Assembly (NCBI GenBank): GCA_014529385.2
Contig: CM043947.1
Location: 129,666,391 to 129,730,390, forward strand
Source: Adiantum capillus-veneris
Taxonomy: Eukaryota; Streptophyta; Polypodiopsida; Polypodiales; Pteridaceae
Reading direction: 5' to 3'
DNA length: 64,000 bases
Shown here: piece by piece, positions 43,526 through 55,655 of the stretch
How positions within the stretch are numbered: position 1 is the stretch's first letter
Layout: each line of letters begins with the position of its first letter
Position numbers and translations under genes: made by a program
Notes under the pieces: model-generated
The model's input: the letters and a program-made list of their open reading frames with translations, nothing else
The model's database searches: none
Told to the model about the DNA's origin: nothing

Positions 43526-44643
43526 TCATCTAAGTTGGGTTGTGGATCTAAGTGTTCCTCCTCTATTCGCATCCTCCCTAGCTCCATCCATTTGTGCAAA
43601 TTGCAGTAGCCCAAATTTCAGTTCTCCATTGAGGAAAGCTGGAAGAGCTAAAAAAAGCTCGGGGTGTCCAAATAGTTTGGACATGATGGTGGTTCTAACT
43701 TCTGAAGCCATGGAACCCATCAATTTGGAAATATTTAACGGCACCTTTTGGGCTTCAGTCCCTTCACATGGGGAAGATGGGATCTCCATTTCTTCAATAG
43801 GGTCGGGTAGTCCCTCTGTAAACATTCTCTCCGACAAGAAGGGAGTACGTCCACTTTCCTATGACTTAATCTCATGAGACGCGTTGAAGGCATGTGGATC
43901 CCCTTGTTCTGCCTCTCCAGCTCAATAATCCTATGCATGACATCACAAACTCTTTGTTGTTGGTCCTCTATGCTAGTAGCACCCGTTGTGGATTGTAGAA
44001 AATCTAACCAACCCATGTGATAAGTGTGACATGTGTATAGGTCAGTAAAAGCCTCCGTTTGTAATTCATACTCCCAGTTCTCATTTAGAAACGCTCCATC
44101 TAGGATTGAGGTGCTAGGGGTGTCCTTTGAACTAGATGTGATGTGGTTCTCTATGGGTCGACCCTTAGTGGTTGCTAATTCACAGGCAATTGATTGCTCG
44201 CCTAGCATGGATGTTGACTTAGGGGATTTTTCTTTTAACTCTCTTCTTTGCTCTGCCTTGCGTAGACTCTCGATCTCCTTTTCCCTAGCCGTAATGATAT
44301 ATTGCTCAACCTCTTGCACTTTGGCAAGGCTTCTCCCATCAGGTAATATAACCTCGGAGGGGAATAGCTGTGAAGAGTCAGGGGGTGCAGTGAATGGAGT
44401 ATTCACATGCACACTCTCCAAGAGCATGGGGTCTACATTGGTCATGAATGGCAAATTTACTTCCCTCCCCCCCCCCCCCCCCCCCCCCCCCCCTTCATTC
44501 ACATTGTTAGCTCCATGTTCGGAGCAAGTGGCTCTACTGAAAATATCCTTCAAGCAGCTTAGCACGCTCGGCCCGGACCATGGGCCCATGTCATGCATGT
44601 CTTGGCTTAAACTATTGGGGTTAGGCATCGAGTAATCTTCCAT
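43526..44643 (-). pseudogene. Family A gypsy copy 2: gag with large internal deletion
   Basis: A 302-codon frame (44643-43735) carries the gag N-terminal part (MEDYSMPNPNSLSQDMHDMG ... QRVCDVMHRIIELERQNKG) and, after MPSTRLMRL, passes directly to a segment that in copy 1 lies just before the protease (LFLALPAFLNGELKFGLLQF in frame 43837-43526). Capsid, proline-rich region and zinc knuckles, about 2.2 kb in copy 1, are absent. A Gly run (NEGGGGGGGGG) is encoded by a 27-bp C tract at 44467-44493; copy 1 has three Gly there. The plus frame 44033-44635 is antisense. Confidence 0.7.
44467..44493. repeat. Poly-C tract (poly-G on coding strand)
   Basis: 27 consecutive C within the gag frame. Confidence 0.95.
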
Positions 44644-45913
44644 GATGTCCTAGTCAGAGGAAGAGCCACTAGATGCAATATGTGGATCCTGAGTGGTACT
44701 ACCTTGGGTTCCCGTTGAGGGCCTAGAGCCTAACGTGGAGTATAATGAGTGTCCGTGTAAACGGAGACACTCTCTATGTGATCGTCCTTTAGCACACGAC
44801 TAGAGCGTAGGTGCATGTGACCTCAATACTCTAGAATCATTGGTGAGTGCCTGTAAAGGTAGCTCACTTAGTTTTTTAGGAGTTTACAACCAAAAAGAAA
44901 AATTATTTTTTGGTCCTTTTTCTAACCAAGCCACGGAATATGGTGTGTGATAGCTCAAAACAAGTGTCTTGGATAGAGGGACGTGCCGTGCTTTATAGTC
45001 CCCAATTCGGTTACGTAAAGCCCTCGGAATCCAAAAATAGTCTTTTCCTAGGTAGAAAGAGGGTTAGAAATAGTAGGTCCAAAGGGTGAGCATGAAGGGA
45101 ATGGTGGGGGACTTGAGGAACTTGTCCCACATGCCCTCCCTTCACTTGAGGTCCTAGTCTTTATATATATAGTAGTGTATATAGTATATCATAAGACTGA
45201 AGAACTTTTCTAACCAAGCCATGGAATATGACATGTGATAGCTCAAAATAAGCGTCTTGGCTAGAGGGACGTGTCGTGCTTTAGAGCCCCCGATTTGGTT
45301 ACGTAAAGCCCTTGGAATCCTAAACATAGTCTTTTCTTAGGTGGAAAGAGGGCTAGAAATAGCAATTCCAAAGGGTGAGTGTGAAGGGAATGGTGGAGGA
45401 CTTGAGGAACTTGTCCCACATGCCCTCTCTTCACTTGAGGTCCTAGTCTTTCTCTTTTTGGTCTCAGATATTTTGAGCGTTTTTTCTTCAAAAAAAACTT
45501 TTTACTGTGGATAATGTTGCCGCGTGGATGCCGACCTCATGCGCGCACACAGCAGCTCTATCTAACCTCCTCACAACTAACACAGCTAAATAACACTAAT
45601 TACCTTTGCTTGCACATTGTCTAACACAGTACACTACACACTCACAGTACAGTCAACCTCCTCATTGACTACTCTATTGCTCACTGTCTACACTAACTAA
45701 TAGATCTAATAACACCTGCACATTACAGATCTTAGCAAATCTAACAAAAAACCTCCACATTTTTCAACACTAGCAGATTCTAACAAACCTGCTAAACCTG
45801 CGCATTACAGCCACTTAACAGATTTACACAAACTCAGACAAAAAGTGAAAACGGATGAAAGAAAGGCTTCCAGAGGTAGCACTGAGTGCTCCTCAAGCTT
45901 AGTGCAAGGCAGT
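44644..45913 (-). mobile_element. Family A copy 2 leader, with tandem duplication
   Basis: Matches 11935-12887. The stretch CTAACCAAGCCA(C/T)GGAATATG...GTCCCACATGCCCTC occurs twice in tandem (about 44925-45190 and 45205-45460), whereas copy 1 has it once. The TATA-like TTTATATATATAGTAGTG is present after the first unit only. Confidence 0.65.
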
Positions 45914-45930
45914 GCCCGGCAGCAGCACCA
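45914..45930 (-). other. Primer-binding site, decayed
   Basis: Minus strand TGGTGCTGCTGCCGGGC, alignable with TGGCACCGTTGCCGGGG of copy 1 at the same position relative to leader and LTR. Confidence 0.6.
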
Positions 45931-46160
45931 AAAATGTGCGATTTGTCGCACGTGTCGGAGGCTAGGAACTTGCCTTGTGCATTGTGTACAAGCCTCGAAA
46001 GGTTGCAAACACACAACTAGACAGTCCTAGCAAGCTCAAAGAAACAATGGTGTGTCACTCACTGCTCAATGCTTTCGTCGTGAAGGATCCTGTGCTACGA
46101 AAAAGAAGGAGCCGCCATCGATGCCACACGCAACCACCGTGCTGCCGCCACAATGCTCTC

Positions 46161-46213
<53 letters not shown>

Positions 46214-46520
46214 CATGTACACACACGCATACACACATGAGCACACGAAGGAGAAGGAGACAAAGATGGAGCGAGAGCACTTTTTAGCTTGCACCTCACG
46301 GAATGAGGATTTTTAGGTCAAATGGACCTTTTATAAAACTTTGACCCATTCACAAGTGGGCGCCCACAGTGGGGCTGGTTGTTGCAAAACTACTGTAAAA
46401 ATTAGGTAAGTGGTGTGCCCCTCATCAGCAATCACCTACACACCTATTGGATCGACAAGTTCCATGAATCAATCAAATAAATAATAAGGCATCCATCAAA
46501 GGTGATAGGGTGTCCGTGAG
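45931..46520 (-). mobile_element. Family A 5' LTR, most complete copy
   Basis: From the PBS outward: GCGATTTGTCGCACGTGTCG, GGTTGCAAACACACAAC, (CT)n at 46152-46210, GCATGTACACACACGCATAC, the GAATGAGGATTTTTAGGTCA block and the AAGGCATCCATCAAAGGTGA block, ending near GGGTGTCCGTGAG (46519), which aligns with the TGTTACGGACATCC start at 33116. The LTR is about 590 bp with the microsatellite in its middle. Confidence 0.65.
46152..46210. repeat. (CT)n microsatellite inside an LTR
   Basis: About 28 CT units with one CA interruption near the start. Confidence 0.95.
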
Positions 46521-48550
46521 GGTTAAAAGGCCGCCCTTTGGGGCTTGGCTGAATTGGTCATCCCTTTTCAAGGGGGCCTTTCCCACCCGCTGCAACATGC
46601 CAGTCCACCCACATGCGCCACAAACACAACCATGCAGCCCTGCGGGGATTGTGCGACCATGCGAGGGTGGATGACCCTCAAGGTTGTAGGAACTAACCAT
46701 GAGCAATAGCTTTGGGAAGAGCTGAGGATGTCAAAACTTTCGAGTTTTGATGGCAGAAGCTTTCAATATTTAGCAAGGTTTTTTCAATGGATTTGGAATT
46801 GACCTAGCAAGCAAAGGGCAAGGCCTACCAAGGATACCATGCATGACAAGGTTGTAGTTTCAAGGATTTCTGACGGAACTCAGTACATGTTAAAGGTTGT
46901 TTGGCATATTGGAGAGGCTTCATGGTGCATCCAATAGCATTTGAATAGATCGAGCACCCTTAAGAAGCCATGCAAAGTGTTGTCAGTAAGGGCATCGCAT
47001 GCAAGGCCTTTGTCAAATATTCCAACACGAATGGATTATAAGGTTTGAGATTCATCTTCTCGTACTTCTCATCGCTTTATGTATATGATTGTATTGCAAG
47101 AGCATGCACTTATTTTAATCTTGGTCATGGTGCCCTGAGAGACTACCTAGGGGTGAAGTCTCACCATGGTCAATTCATTCCATCCGATTTAGATGGTCAT
47201 TACCACAATTTCGACTAAGGAGCAAGGCTCCAACAAAGCTAACCCATACAAGGGATTTTATGGTGCTCCAACAAGCCAAGGTTGCCTAGCAGTACAAGTA
47301 ACACAGGCCATGTCGGCAACGTCAATTCTAAAAGGGGTACATCAATCATGTTTTACCCAGGGAGCAAGGTTCCATCCACCAAGACTACCAGGGACTGTAT
47401 CCCTATCTATATATGTATTGGGTGCATGATCACGCCCTAGCATCTATAGCTTGCAGAGGACAGTCAAAGTCCATAGCTATGAGCTAAATCCCAAGTCAAC
47501 AACCATACTATAGGATGCTATGACTTTCACTGCCAAGGGTAGTCAATAGGAATGTTAACTTGTTTCTTTGATCAAGCAGTATTTGGTAATAGTTGACACT
47601 TGATAGCTAAGTTGTAGATGATTTCTCTATCAATATTGGGCAATATCACAATTCTCAATAAAGTGCACAATTCGGCAAGGTCGATTCTTCTCTACTTGGA
47701 CACATGTGTGTCAACAAGCGTACATGTTTTCAATGAGCATTCAGTATCAGTTCTATCTCATCTTACTGATAGACTTCTATGAAGCAAGGCTTCACTCTAT
47801 GACATATTGCATAGCAGATTCTGAAGTTCGGAATATGCTTTACTTGGGAGTCTTTGCAGCATGTCTGCAAGTTTTCTCAATAGAGATCGGACTAAACCAA
47901 GCCAAGAAGTCATGTGCGGGACATCCAACAGCTCTCAAGTTATTTGCATATATGGCTATGAGCCGGATTTGAGCAAACTACCAAAAACCTGGCCGCAAGT
48001 GGGCCACAAGGTTAGTATATTTCAAGTTATGTTTGTTTTGTCTATTTTTTACTTTTCACTTTGCAAAAGATCTCTCTGCTCTGTAAAGCAAAGTGCTTGG
48101 GCAGCCTTCATACAAAGTCTTTGTACAAAGCAAAGTGCTTTGCCAAATTTCATGCAAAGCAAGGCTTCTCTTATGTGTAAAGATATTATCAGTTGACTTT
48201 CAATCAACAATAATGGCACACATCTTTAGCACTAAGTGAATATAAGCTCACAGTTTAAGCAACATTGCACTGTGATGTATCCATGCCAGTGTAATCGTGC
48301 AAGGCACGTATACCAGAGGCTCACATGGTTAAGATTGTCACAAAAGCCAAGGGCTTATTATTCTATTTTTTGATATGTATGCATATCATACTAGTACGGT
48401 GGACGTATGACACTCCATCATCGTATACGCTTCCGCTATCACACTAGCTACTCTGTCAAGGACGAGGTAAGTTATTGACATCCTAAAAACAATTTTTATT
48501 TCTGTATATTTAGGGGCAAAGTGCCATACCTAAGTCACTTTAGTACAATC

Positions 48551-48684
48551 ATGACCACATATATGATAGGTGGCTCCAGATGTGCATTATGGTATCTCTC
48601 TCTACAAGAGAGAGATACAGCCATGACCACATATACGATAGGTGGGTCCAGATGTGCATTATGGTATCTCTCTCTACAAGAGCG
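48551..48684. repeat. 72-bp tandem duplication with hairpin
   Basis: ATGACCACATATA(T/C)GATAGG starts at 48551 and 48623. The first unit contains TATCTCTCTCTACAAGAGAG, which can fold into a 10-bp stem. Confidence 0.85.
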
Positions 48685-48748
48685 TTGTACAAGGAGCATA
48701 TGCAAGGGGGCATACAACACATTAGAGTAAGGGGTTTTCTCAACCCAG

Positions 48749-48752
<4 letters not shown>

Positions 48753-48791
<39 letters not shown>
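48753..48791. repeat. (CT)n microsatellite
   Basis: About 19 CT units. Confidence 0.9.
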
Positions 48792-48795
<4 letters not shown>

Positions 48796-51356
48796 TTCTA
48801 TGCGGGAAAGGTGAAACTAAGCATGATTTTATTGACATCTTTCAATACGGTAATAGGAAGGGTTAAGAGACAACAGGAAGGGCTAAGTGCCATCTATTAC
48901 CACCTATTTTGGAAAGGCTAAGAGCCATCCATTTGTAATCCATAAGTGATTGCTTTCAAAATCGAACAATTCTATTCGGTTGAGTACCCATCAATTCTAA
49001 TGGACAAGCAAGAGTCTTGCCATTAGTGATTTTTTGGGCATTATTTTAGCACTACACACTTTAAGTGTGACGATCAAGTTGAGTTTTTGAACGTCTTAAA
49101 CTGGTACGATCTTCTCTCTACCAAGGAGTATAGATGAAGCCAGCATTTCAAATAGCATGGCTATTAGCAAAAACCCAAGATTATGGATTTCTGGGTCTGG
49201 AAAAGATCCAGTTGTGAATGCAATTCCCACTTCAGTGGATCTCCTATTTTATCTATAGCACTAAGAGTGTCTATATGTGTACAGTTTTGGGGTAAGACCC
49301 AGCTCATGATTACTAAATCACTTATTAAGTGTGATGGTCAATTCTTGGAATCTTCACACTTGCACTTTCAAGGAAAGAAGTCCATAAGCTGCCAAGGGCT
49401 AGTGGATAATTTCAACTTCCAAAGTTGAATTCAAATATTGTTGGCTGCTAGTTGAGCAATTTCCATAGAACAGCCTAACCAAGCGGTTTGGCAATGTCGA
49501 TTTCAACCGAGGGGTTTGGATTGCAACGGCAACACCCAAGGTTACCTGTGCAATATTACTTGCATTTTACTACCTTTCCACTTAGTGCTCCCAGACCTTT
49601 GCAGGCGGGAAATTTGGGCAGGTGCCTTTCACTACGGATAAGTGAACACAATGCTCAACCTCCATTACACATCTATTTTCGTCCATTTTTGCTCTTAGGA
49701 GAGATGACAAGGTCATGTGAGAGCCAATAAATTTAGGTTGTAGTATCAAAAATAAGTTTCTTCATTATGCAATTATAGACCCACTTGTAGGGTTTATTTG
49801 GCACATGTTGTCACATGGGATACAACATGGTCTAGGAACTCAAGGAGTTTTGTTTAGCCAATGTGGAGCAAGGCTAAGGAGGGTCCCTCTCACTCTCGCC
49901 ATAGAGTGTTTGCAGTTACCTCCACGCACAAGTATATCTCATACTTGAAGGATGTTCTTTGTTCAGATACCCTTACATGAGACATATTCCACTTGTGGTG
50001 AATATGAGTCTCTGGGACTGACATTGGCGACCACTATTTCAATTATGTGTCACGGCAAAGTCCCTACATGCTGGTCAAATCCGATTTATAGGCTGTTTTT
50101 ACCACAATGTGTTAGGAACAATTTCAATGGCAAAAAAAATTTGGATACTCAAGATGAATTGTTAAGATTCAAGTGCTACTAAACAACGTTAACGGATGGT
50201 TGTTTATGCATATAGCAAGGCTATGAGTTGCTAATAAAAAGGTTTCATTTTTTGTTCCTAGAAGTGATTAATGCTTCACCTCTATTATGGTTCAAACGTT
50301 TCAGCAAGGCTTGCAAATGATTGCAGTAGAAAGTATTTAGTTTCTTTTTCAAACTATTTACATTCCTCTTTAATGTGTGCTAGGAGCATCACATTCGCCA
50401 TCACTATTGGCAAGATGATCATGGATATACAGGTTCGGATCTGTTTTTTACTAAATGCATGCACACTAGGTGTTACGGGCGCTAGTGTTTAGCAAAGGTT
50501 GATTTGGAGCGGCATACATATTCATCAATTAGTGCTATGAAGCATTTTTCACTCTCTATGCAGTATCTCTATGAGATTATGTTTGGATCTACCAATCACC
50601 AATAGAGATCATGGCTCGGTTTGGGTGCTTGTGGATCTTTCAAGTTAACCAAGTTGGTTATGAATGGCATTGTTGATTCTTCAGCAATATTGTCCGACAT
50701 TGTGATCCACATTCACCCGTCATCTGGGAAGACTATCTGTCAACTGTGGGGAACACATCTCAATAATGTCAGTATCCAAGGGGATAGGCAAATTACAAAG
50801 TGTAATCTCATGCTAAACAATATGTGAGGTGAGTCTGTTAGCACCAAGAAATCCAATTAGAAAGCATTTATGGCTCTACTTGGAGTTTGCTTACCATAAG
50901 TTAAAGTATGTTTGTGACTAGGTTTAGTCTCTTCATGTTTAAGTCAGGTTCTCAACCTTGAACACTATTTATGGTGGGGTTGTTTACTGATGAAATTTGA
51001 GAACAAGTCAAGGACTTAAAGTTAGCTTATGCGTTATGTCAGCAAGTTACTTTCATGGAAACTGAAAAGAGGTTCTCTTTTGGGTACCTCTTTGTTGTGA
51101 TAACTCGTTTAGCATGCTCATATGCGTTCTAAATGGAGTCTACACACTATGATTGGATAGGAGCCGGTAACACAAGATGGTTACAAATGGACAACAATGT
51201 GCAAAATCAAGATGTTATTCTTGATTTCATTGGACCTCCTACTGGATCGTGTTTCGGTCAAACAAACTACTGGATCCATGAAGGATGCCACTGTGGAAAA
51301 CATTAGTGTTCTTATGAAGATACAACCATTTTCTGTTTTTGAGGATGAAAACGCTT

Positions 51357-51371
51357 CTCCAAGGGGGGGAG
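51357..51371 (+). other. Polypurine tract
   Basis: CTCCAAGGGGGGGAG directly before the LTR start at 51375. Confidence 0.7.
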
Positions 51372-51374
51372 TAA

Positions 51375-51540
51375 TGTCATGCCAAGGGTAGGACTAGGAG
51401 GGCACGGCCCAAGCCAAGGGCCTACGGATACACATGCAGTACATGGGCTATATATAGCTAAAAGCCAGAGGGCCAAGGGCCTATATATAGGTATGGTTGG
51501 GTGGTTATTGGGATATATATCTTCCCAGTCTCTCATAATC
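51375..51540 (+). mobile_element. Short LTR (3' LTR), about 166 bp
   Basis: TGTCATGCCAAGGGTAGGAC at the start is identical to the LTR start at 62017. GCCAAGGGCCTATATATAGG carries a TATA-like box. The right end (TCTCATAATC) is followed by a family A gag fragment; the terminus may be truncated. Confidence 0.65.
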
Positions 51541-52740
51541 AAGCCAAGGATCGCATAGTATTTAAACGCGCAATGGCCAATAGACCAACCTTAGCATGGA
51601 CGGACGAGTGCCTGCATTGATGCCAGCCCTACCTCTTGAACAACCGTCACAATGCATGGTCCTTAGGGCCCCAAATGTTGTTCAAACAACACCATTACCA
51701 CCTCCTATTTTAGGACCGCAATCTCCACATCCGAGAATCACTTTTGTGAATAAAGTGGGTTGTGAGTCATCTATTGCTTGTGTGGATTGCGAAGATGAGT
51801 TAGACCCTGACATTGCCTATGGGATTGATGCACTTGATAAAGTCCACAATACTACATGAAGGACTTTTGGGGACAAGTCAAACATGTCTATCAAGTAGCT
51901 GCTCTCACGGTAAGAGGCCAAAATATCAATTTTAGTGCCAAGAGACCACCATTTCGATGATACAAGTATGGGGGTCCACATCGTGTAGACGAGTGTCCTA
52001 TTAGACTACAAAAAAATGCCACACTAATGCAAACCAATCAAGCGAGTACAACTACAACGCCGATACTCATGTGTAATCGATGTGACATAGATCATTTGAT
52101 TGCCCAATGTCCTAATAATCCAAATGCACCAAAGATCATGCCATTGAACTTAATTGAAGTTACCAAGGAGCCATCACAAAGTACACCTGTGGTAGCAGTA
52201 AATGTACTCACACGATCGATGCTCCAAAACCAAAATTATATTCTTGAAGAAAGAGACACAGCATCAATTGCCCAATCTCAAAAGAAGAAGAAAACACGAA
52301 AGAAGAGATTTCAAAGAGCAGCAAATTTAGACCCCAGTTCAAAGAACAACATAGGGACTGGTGATGACCCCGTGTATATGAACAATGCTAAAGAGGATTC
52401 TGATTCAAATGAGACCATGGAGATTAAAACATCACTAGGAAAGAAACAACCAAGGAAGATCATCATGAGCCACAATGACCATGACCCAAGGAACCCAAGA
52501 GAAGATAAGAACTTACCCAAACCCAATAGAGGAGGTCAAGCGAGTCAAGCAATTATTGAGTTTAGTAGAAGAGACCCAAAGGGATCTAGAGCCAGCACCA
52601 CAGATCCAGATTAGAGACACAGTGTTCCCTATGCAAAATCAACCTCACAAAGACCATAGCCCGCTAGCCATACCTATTGTCATCCAAGAAGAAAGTGATT
52701 TTAAGTCATTGGGAAGTGGGCGTACTGGTCATTCCAGACC
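51541..52740 (+). pseudogene. Family A gag C-terminal part (plus strand)
   Basis: Homologous in protein to 9470-8600 (minus): ALMPALPLEQPSQCMVLRAP, CESSIACVDCEDELDPDIAY, MQTNQASTTTTPILMCN, a complete CxxCxxxHxxxxC knuckle (CNRCDIDHLIAQC, 52069-52107), NVLTRSMLQNQNYILEERDT, a Lys-rich block, then KNNIGTGDDPVY. The 195-codon frame 52027-52614 is the longest family A gag frame in the window. Both ends are cut: the left by the short LTR, the right by unique DNA. Confidence 0.75.
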
Positions 52741-55200
52741 ACAAATCCAAGTTAAACTATCACTTTTTATTGTGTAACAATGACATAGATGATCCTTGAG
52801 TTGCGTATGAAGAGTGTGTACTCTAGGACACAAAAGTGCATTGCAAGGTGAATAGTCACAAATTGCACTTATAAACCTCTTCACAAATGTTCTCCATGTC
52901 ATGGGGAGTATACACACGCATTTTAACCAAGTTTGGTGGACAAACTTGCTAGAAAACACCAAACTTTGCCACATGCGATCAAAGTATTGTCATACAAGGT
53001 TAGGTATAGTAGAAAAGATGTGCAAAGACTAGGAGCATTGGGGATAGTCAAAGTGCCCTCATAGTGAGAATAAATCAGAATTTTGTTCACTTCAGTCCTA
53101 GGATGTCAAGAAGATGCTTCTCACTGGTTTTGATTAAATATAAACCTCAAAATCAAGTTCAAAAAGCAAATTCTGTGTTGTCTAGTTATTGTGTTTTCTT
53201 TTAGCCACTTAATGTGATTTTAAGACTATTATTTTGTCAAAGTTCGGGGGAATATGAGGATGATCTTTCAAATTGATAAAATGGTCAAAATTTGCAATTT
53301 TCACCATTTGTAGATCCAAACTTTCAAAATCTAAGCAGAGTGTCCTAACATTGCGTTAGTTATACTTACGGACAGAAATGCCAAAATAAGAAAAAGAATC
53401 AGCAAGGATGTGCTTCAATGCCCAATTTTTGCAAATTTTCATGAAGTGCACACTTTGGACAAGTCGTGGTAATTTGGTTCGTTGAAATTGGTGTTATCTG
53501 AATGTCCATGCATATGCAAAGTGTGCTATAACATCAAAAAGTGAAGTTTGACTTGAGCTTCATGGGAAACCTGATGTTTTCAAGCAAATTGAAAAATTGC
53601 TAGTGGCACAAGCTCCCCTTAGCATTGTACATACCAAATGGATCACAAGACTTAGGGAAAAGGCGATATTAGTCCCTTGAAAGTGCTCAACGTGCAAAGG
53701 GTAATGAGCACTCGCAGATTCGGTAATGAGAGAGGGAGTGGCACAAGCAAAGCTGAGTGAACATACATGTATAGGTAGCACTCCCTGCAGCTCTAATGAA
53801 AGCAACCATAAAATCACCATATTCCATACTCCTGGAGTGAGATAATCCACTAAAAGTATGTTCCCCCATGGCATATGTACACTTATGATAACATTCTCCC
53901 CTTTAAATCCAGGCATTTGTCATTTTCATTTTACAGAATCTCCACAGATTCCCTTCTCTCAATCTTCCAGTCAAAACTCTAAGGGCAGGGTAGCACTCCA
54001 ACATGGGTGCGTCCTCATTTGACTGTCCTCACAATTAGCCACTGAGTGCACTGCTGCCTTGCCCTTTTTTGGCTTTAGAAAAGGGAAGACATCCCCTGCC
54101 ACCACTACTGCCACCTACATGGTCAACAATTGCGACCTCCCACGCCAACTGATTGACGTATGTGGCCCTGCCCTTTCAGCTCCCTCAGAGCTGAACATGC
54201 ACTCCATGCCATGCTTCGCCGCCTCCTTCGCTTGCTCTGCCAGGTCAGTTCACCGACATAAAAAACACTTCCAAAATTGCCCCTACATACATATGGTTCA
54301 TGCCCCACAAGCTATGATCGGACATGGGACAATGCTTCAACCTATTCACAAACAACATAGATCAACCTTTGAAAGGCTATCTAGACAGTTTGCAGTGTTT
54401 ACTTTTCATAACTAGCCTCACTGCTACCGTCTACAATAAAGGTAACTATTCTTCCCAACGTAGGAGACATTTTTCTTTGTTATCATGGTGCAAAATCCCT
54501 TTGCTAAGTCCTTCTGTTCACCTATCATAAACATTGGTTTCAAGTTCGCAAGCATGAGCACAGAACACTCCCAATCTTGAATGTCTAACATACTCAGAGA
54601 TGAAAACCAAAGGGATGTATCTTCATCACCATTCAACTGTCAAAAGCGAGGTGGAAACGACAAACTCAAATGCAAGTTCGTTCGTCCCACACATACAGAT
54701 CATCAATCAATCATGAATACCGATTGATCAAGAAGATCTTTATCGATCATGAAAACTGATCGGTGAAGAGGTCCTCTCTCACAAGGACCGTACTTTTAAA
54801 AAAAAGATCTAAAACTCGGTAAAATGCCTACCAGACCTCAACTTTTCAAAACCAACTTCTTTCCGAGTTCTTCGCTATCTTTGCCATCGCAAGCAGAATT
54901 TTCTCAGAGCTTAGCCTTCAAAACTTTTCTGCAGACAAGTTCCATGAGCCGCTAAACCACCTTTCATTGGCACAACACTGACGGGAAATCCACAGAAAAA
55001 GAAATATAACACTAGAAAGAGAACTTGGGAGCATTTACACAGAATTAACCATAACTTGCAAACTAAAACGATCAAAAATTGCATATAAGTATAAATGCCA
55101 GGTCTTCATACAACTATTTATACATTTTCCAATATTAAACCCATGTCTTACAGACAATATACAAGAGTTTCATTGCTGAGAAAAGTTACAAGATCTGATG
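52741..55200. other. AT-rich stretch, no gene recognised
   Basis: Short frames only (53916-53560 minus, 54059-54415 plus). 54693-54765 holds an imperfect duplication of GATCAATCATGAA...GATTGATCAAGAAGA. No transposon domain and no host protein recognised. Confidence 0.3.
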
Positions 55201-55491
55201 TATTATGGACAATATATATATATATATATATAACTTGAAGAATGCCAAATGAGCAGACTCCTCAACATGCTTGGATGGGCTGCTCTGCATTTGAAGTCCA
55301 AGAAGTTCCTTGCACTATCTGCAGTGCAGACAAAGAGCAATGAGCAACTGAAAGGATATGAAGCACTCATCACTAACACACAGAAAACAAAGCTCGTCAA
55401 TACTAATAGGTTTTGCAGGACCGACTGCCTTAGAACAGACTACATGCATACTCCACCCAATGTAGACTGCATTCCCAATGAGAAACATCAG

Positions 55492-55655
55492 AAAACCTTT
55501 CATTTTCACAGACAACATGCACAAATCTTCCAACATTGCCAAGATCACTTCTATAATCAACGTCAGTGTGATAGAAACCTTTCATTTTCACAGACTACAT
55601 GCACACATCATCCAACACATTGCCAAGGTCACTTCTATTATCACCATTACTTTGA
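55492..55655. repeat. 82-bp tandem duplication
   Basis: AAACCTTTCATTTTCACAGA starts each unit; unit 2 begins at 55574. Confidence 0.85.

Larger units (their letters stand above)
46521..51360 (+). mobile_element. Interior of short-LTR element, no recognisable ORFs
   Basis: About 4.8 kb leading to a polypurine tract and a short LTR at 51375. No gag, RT or integrase motif is seen. Short frames (47706-47972, 49183-49428, 49952-50182, 50271-50492, 50621-50827) have no known domain. A segment at 47800-48010 is related to 63780-64000, and GTGGGC(C/G)ACAAGGTTAGT is shared at 47999-48016 and 63983-64000. The last frame reads VFEDENASPRGGVMSCQG across the PPT, a text typical of the pol end of plant retroelements, so pol may once have reached here. 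The left end is unknown; no 5' LTR was found. Confidence 0.4.

Noticed and set aside
44033-44635. 200-codon plus-strand frame with a poly-Pro run
   Set aside because: Antisense of the family A gag, whose minus-strand protein matches the other copy.
48521-48730. Repeated units resembling a CRISPR-like array
   Set aside because: Only two adjacent copies without spacers, in a eukaryotic repeat context: simple tandem duplication.
51197-51391. 64-codon frame ending FEDENASPRGGVMSCQG as a separate gene
   Set aside because: It runs through the polypurine tract into the LTR; at best the last codons of a decayed pol.
53560-53916. 118-codon minus frame
   Set aside because: No domain, low-complexity hydrophobic content, no conserved partner in the window.
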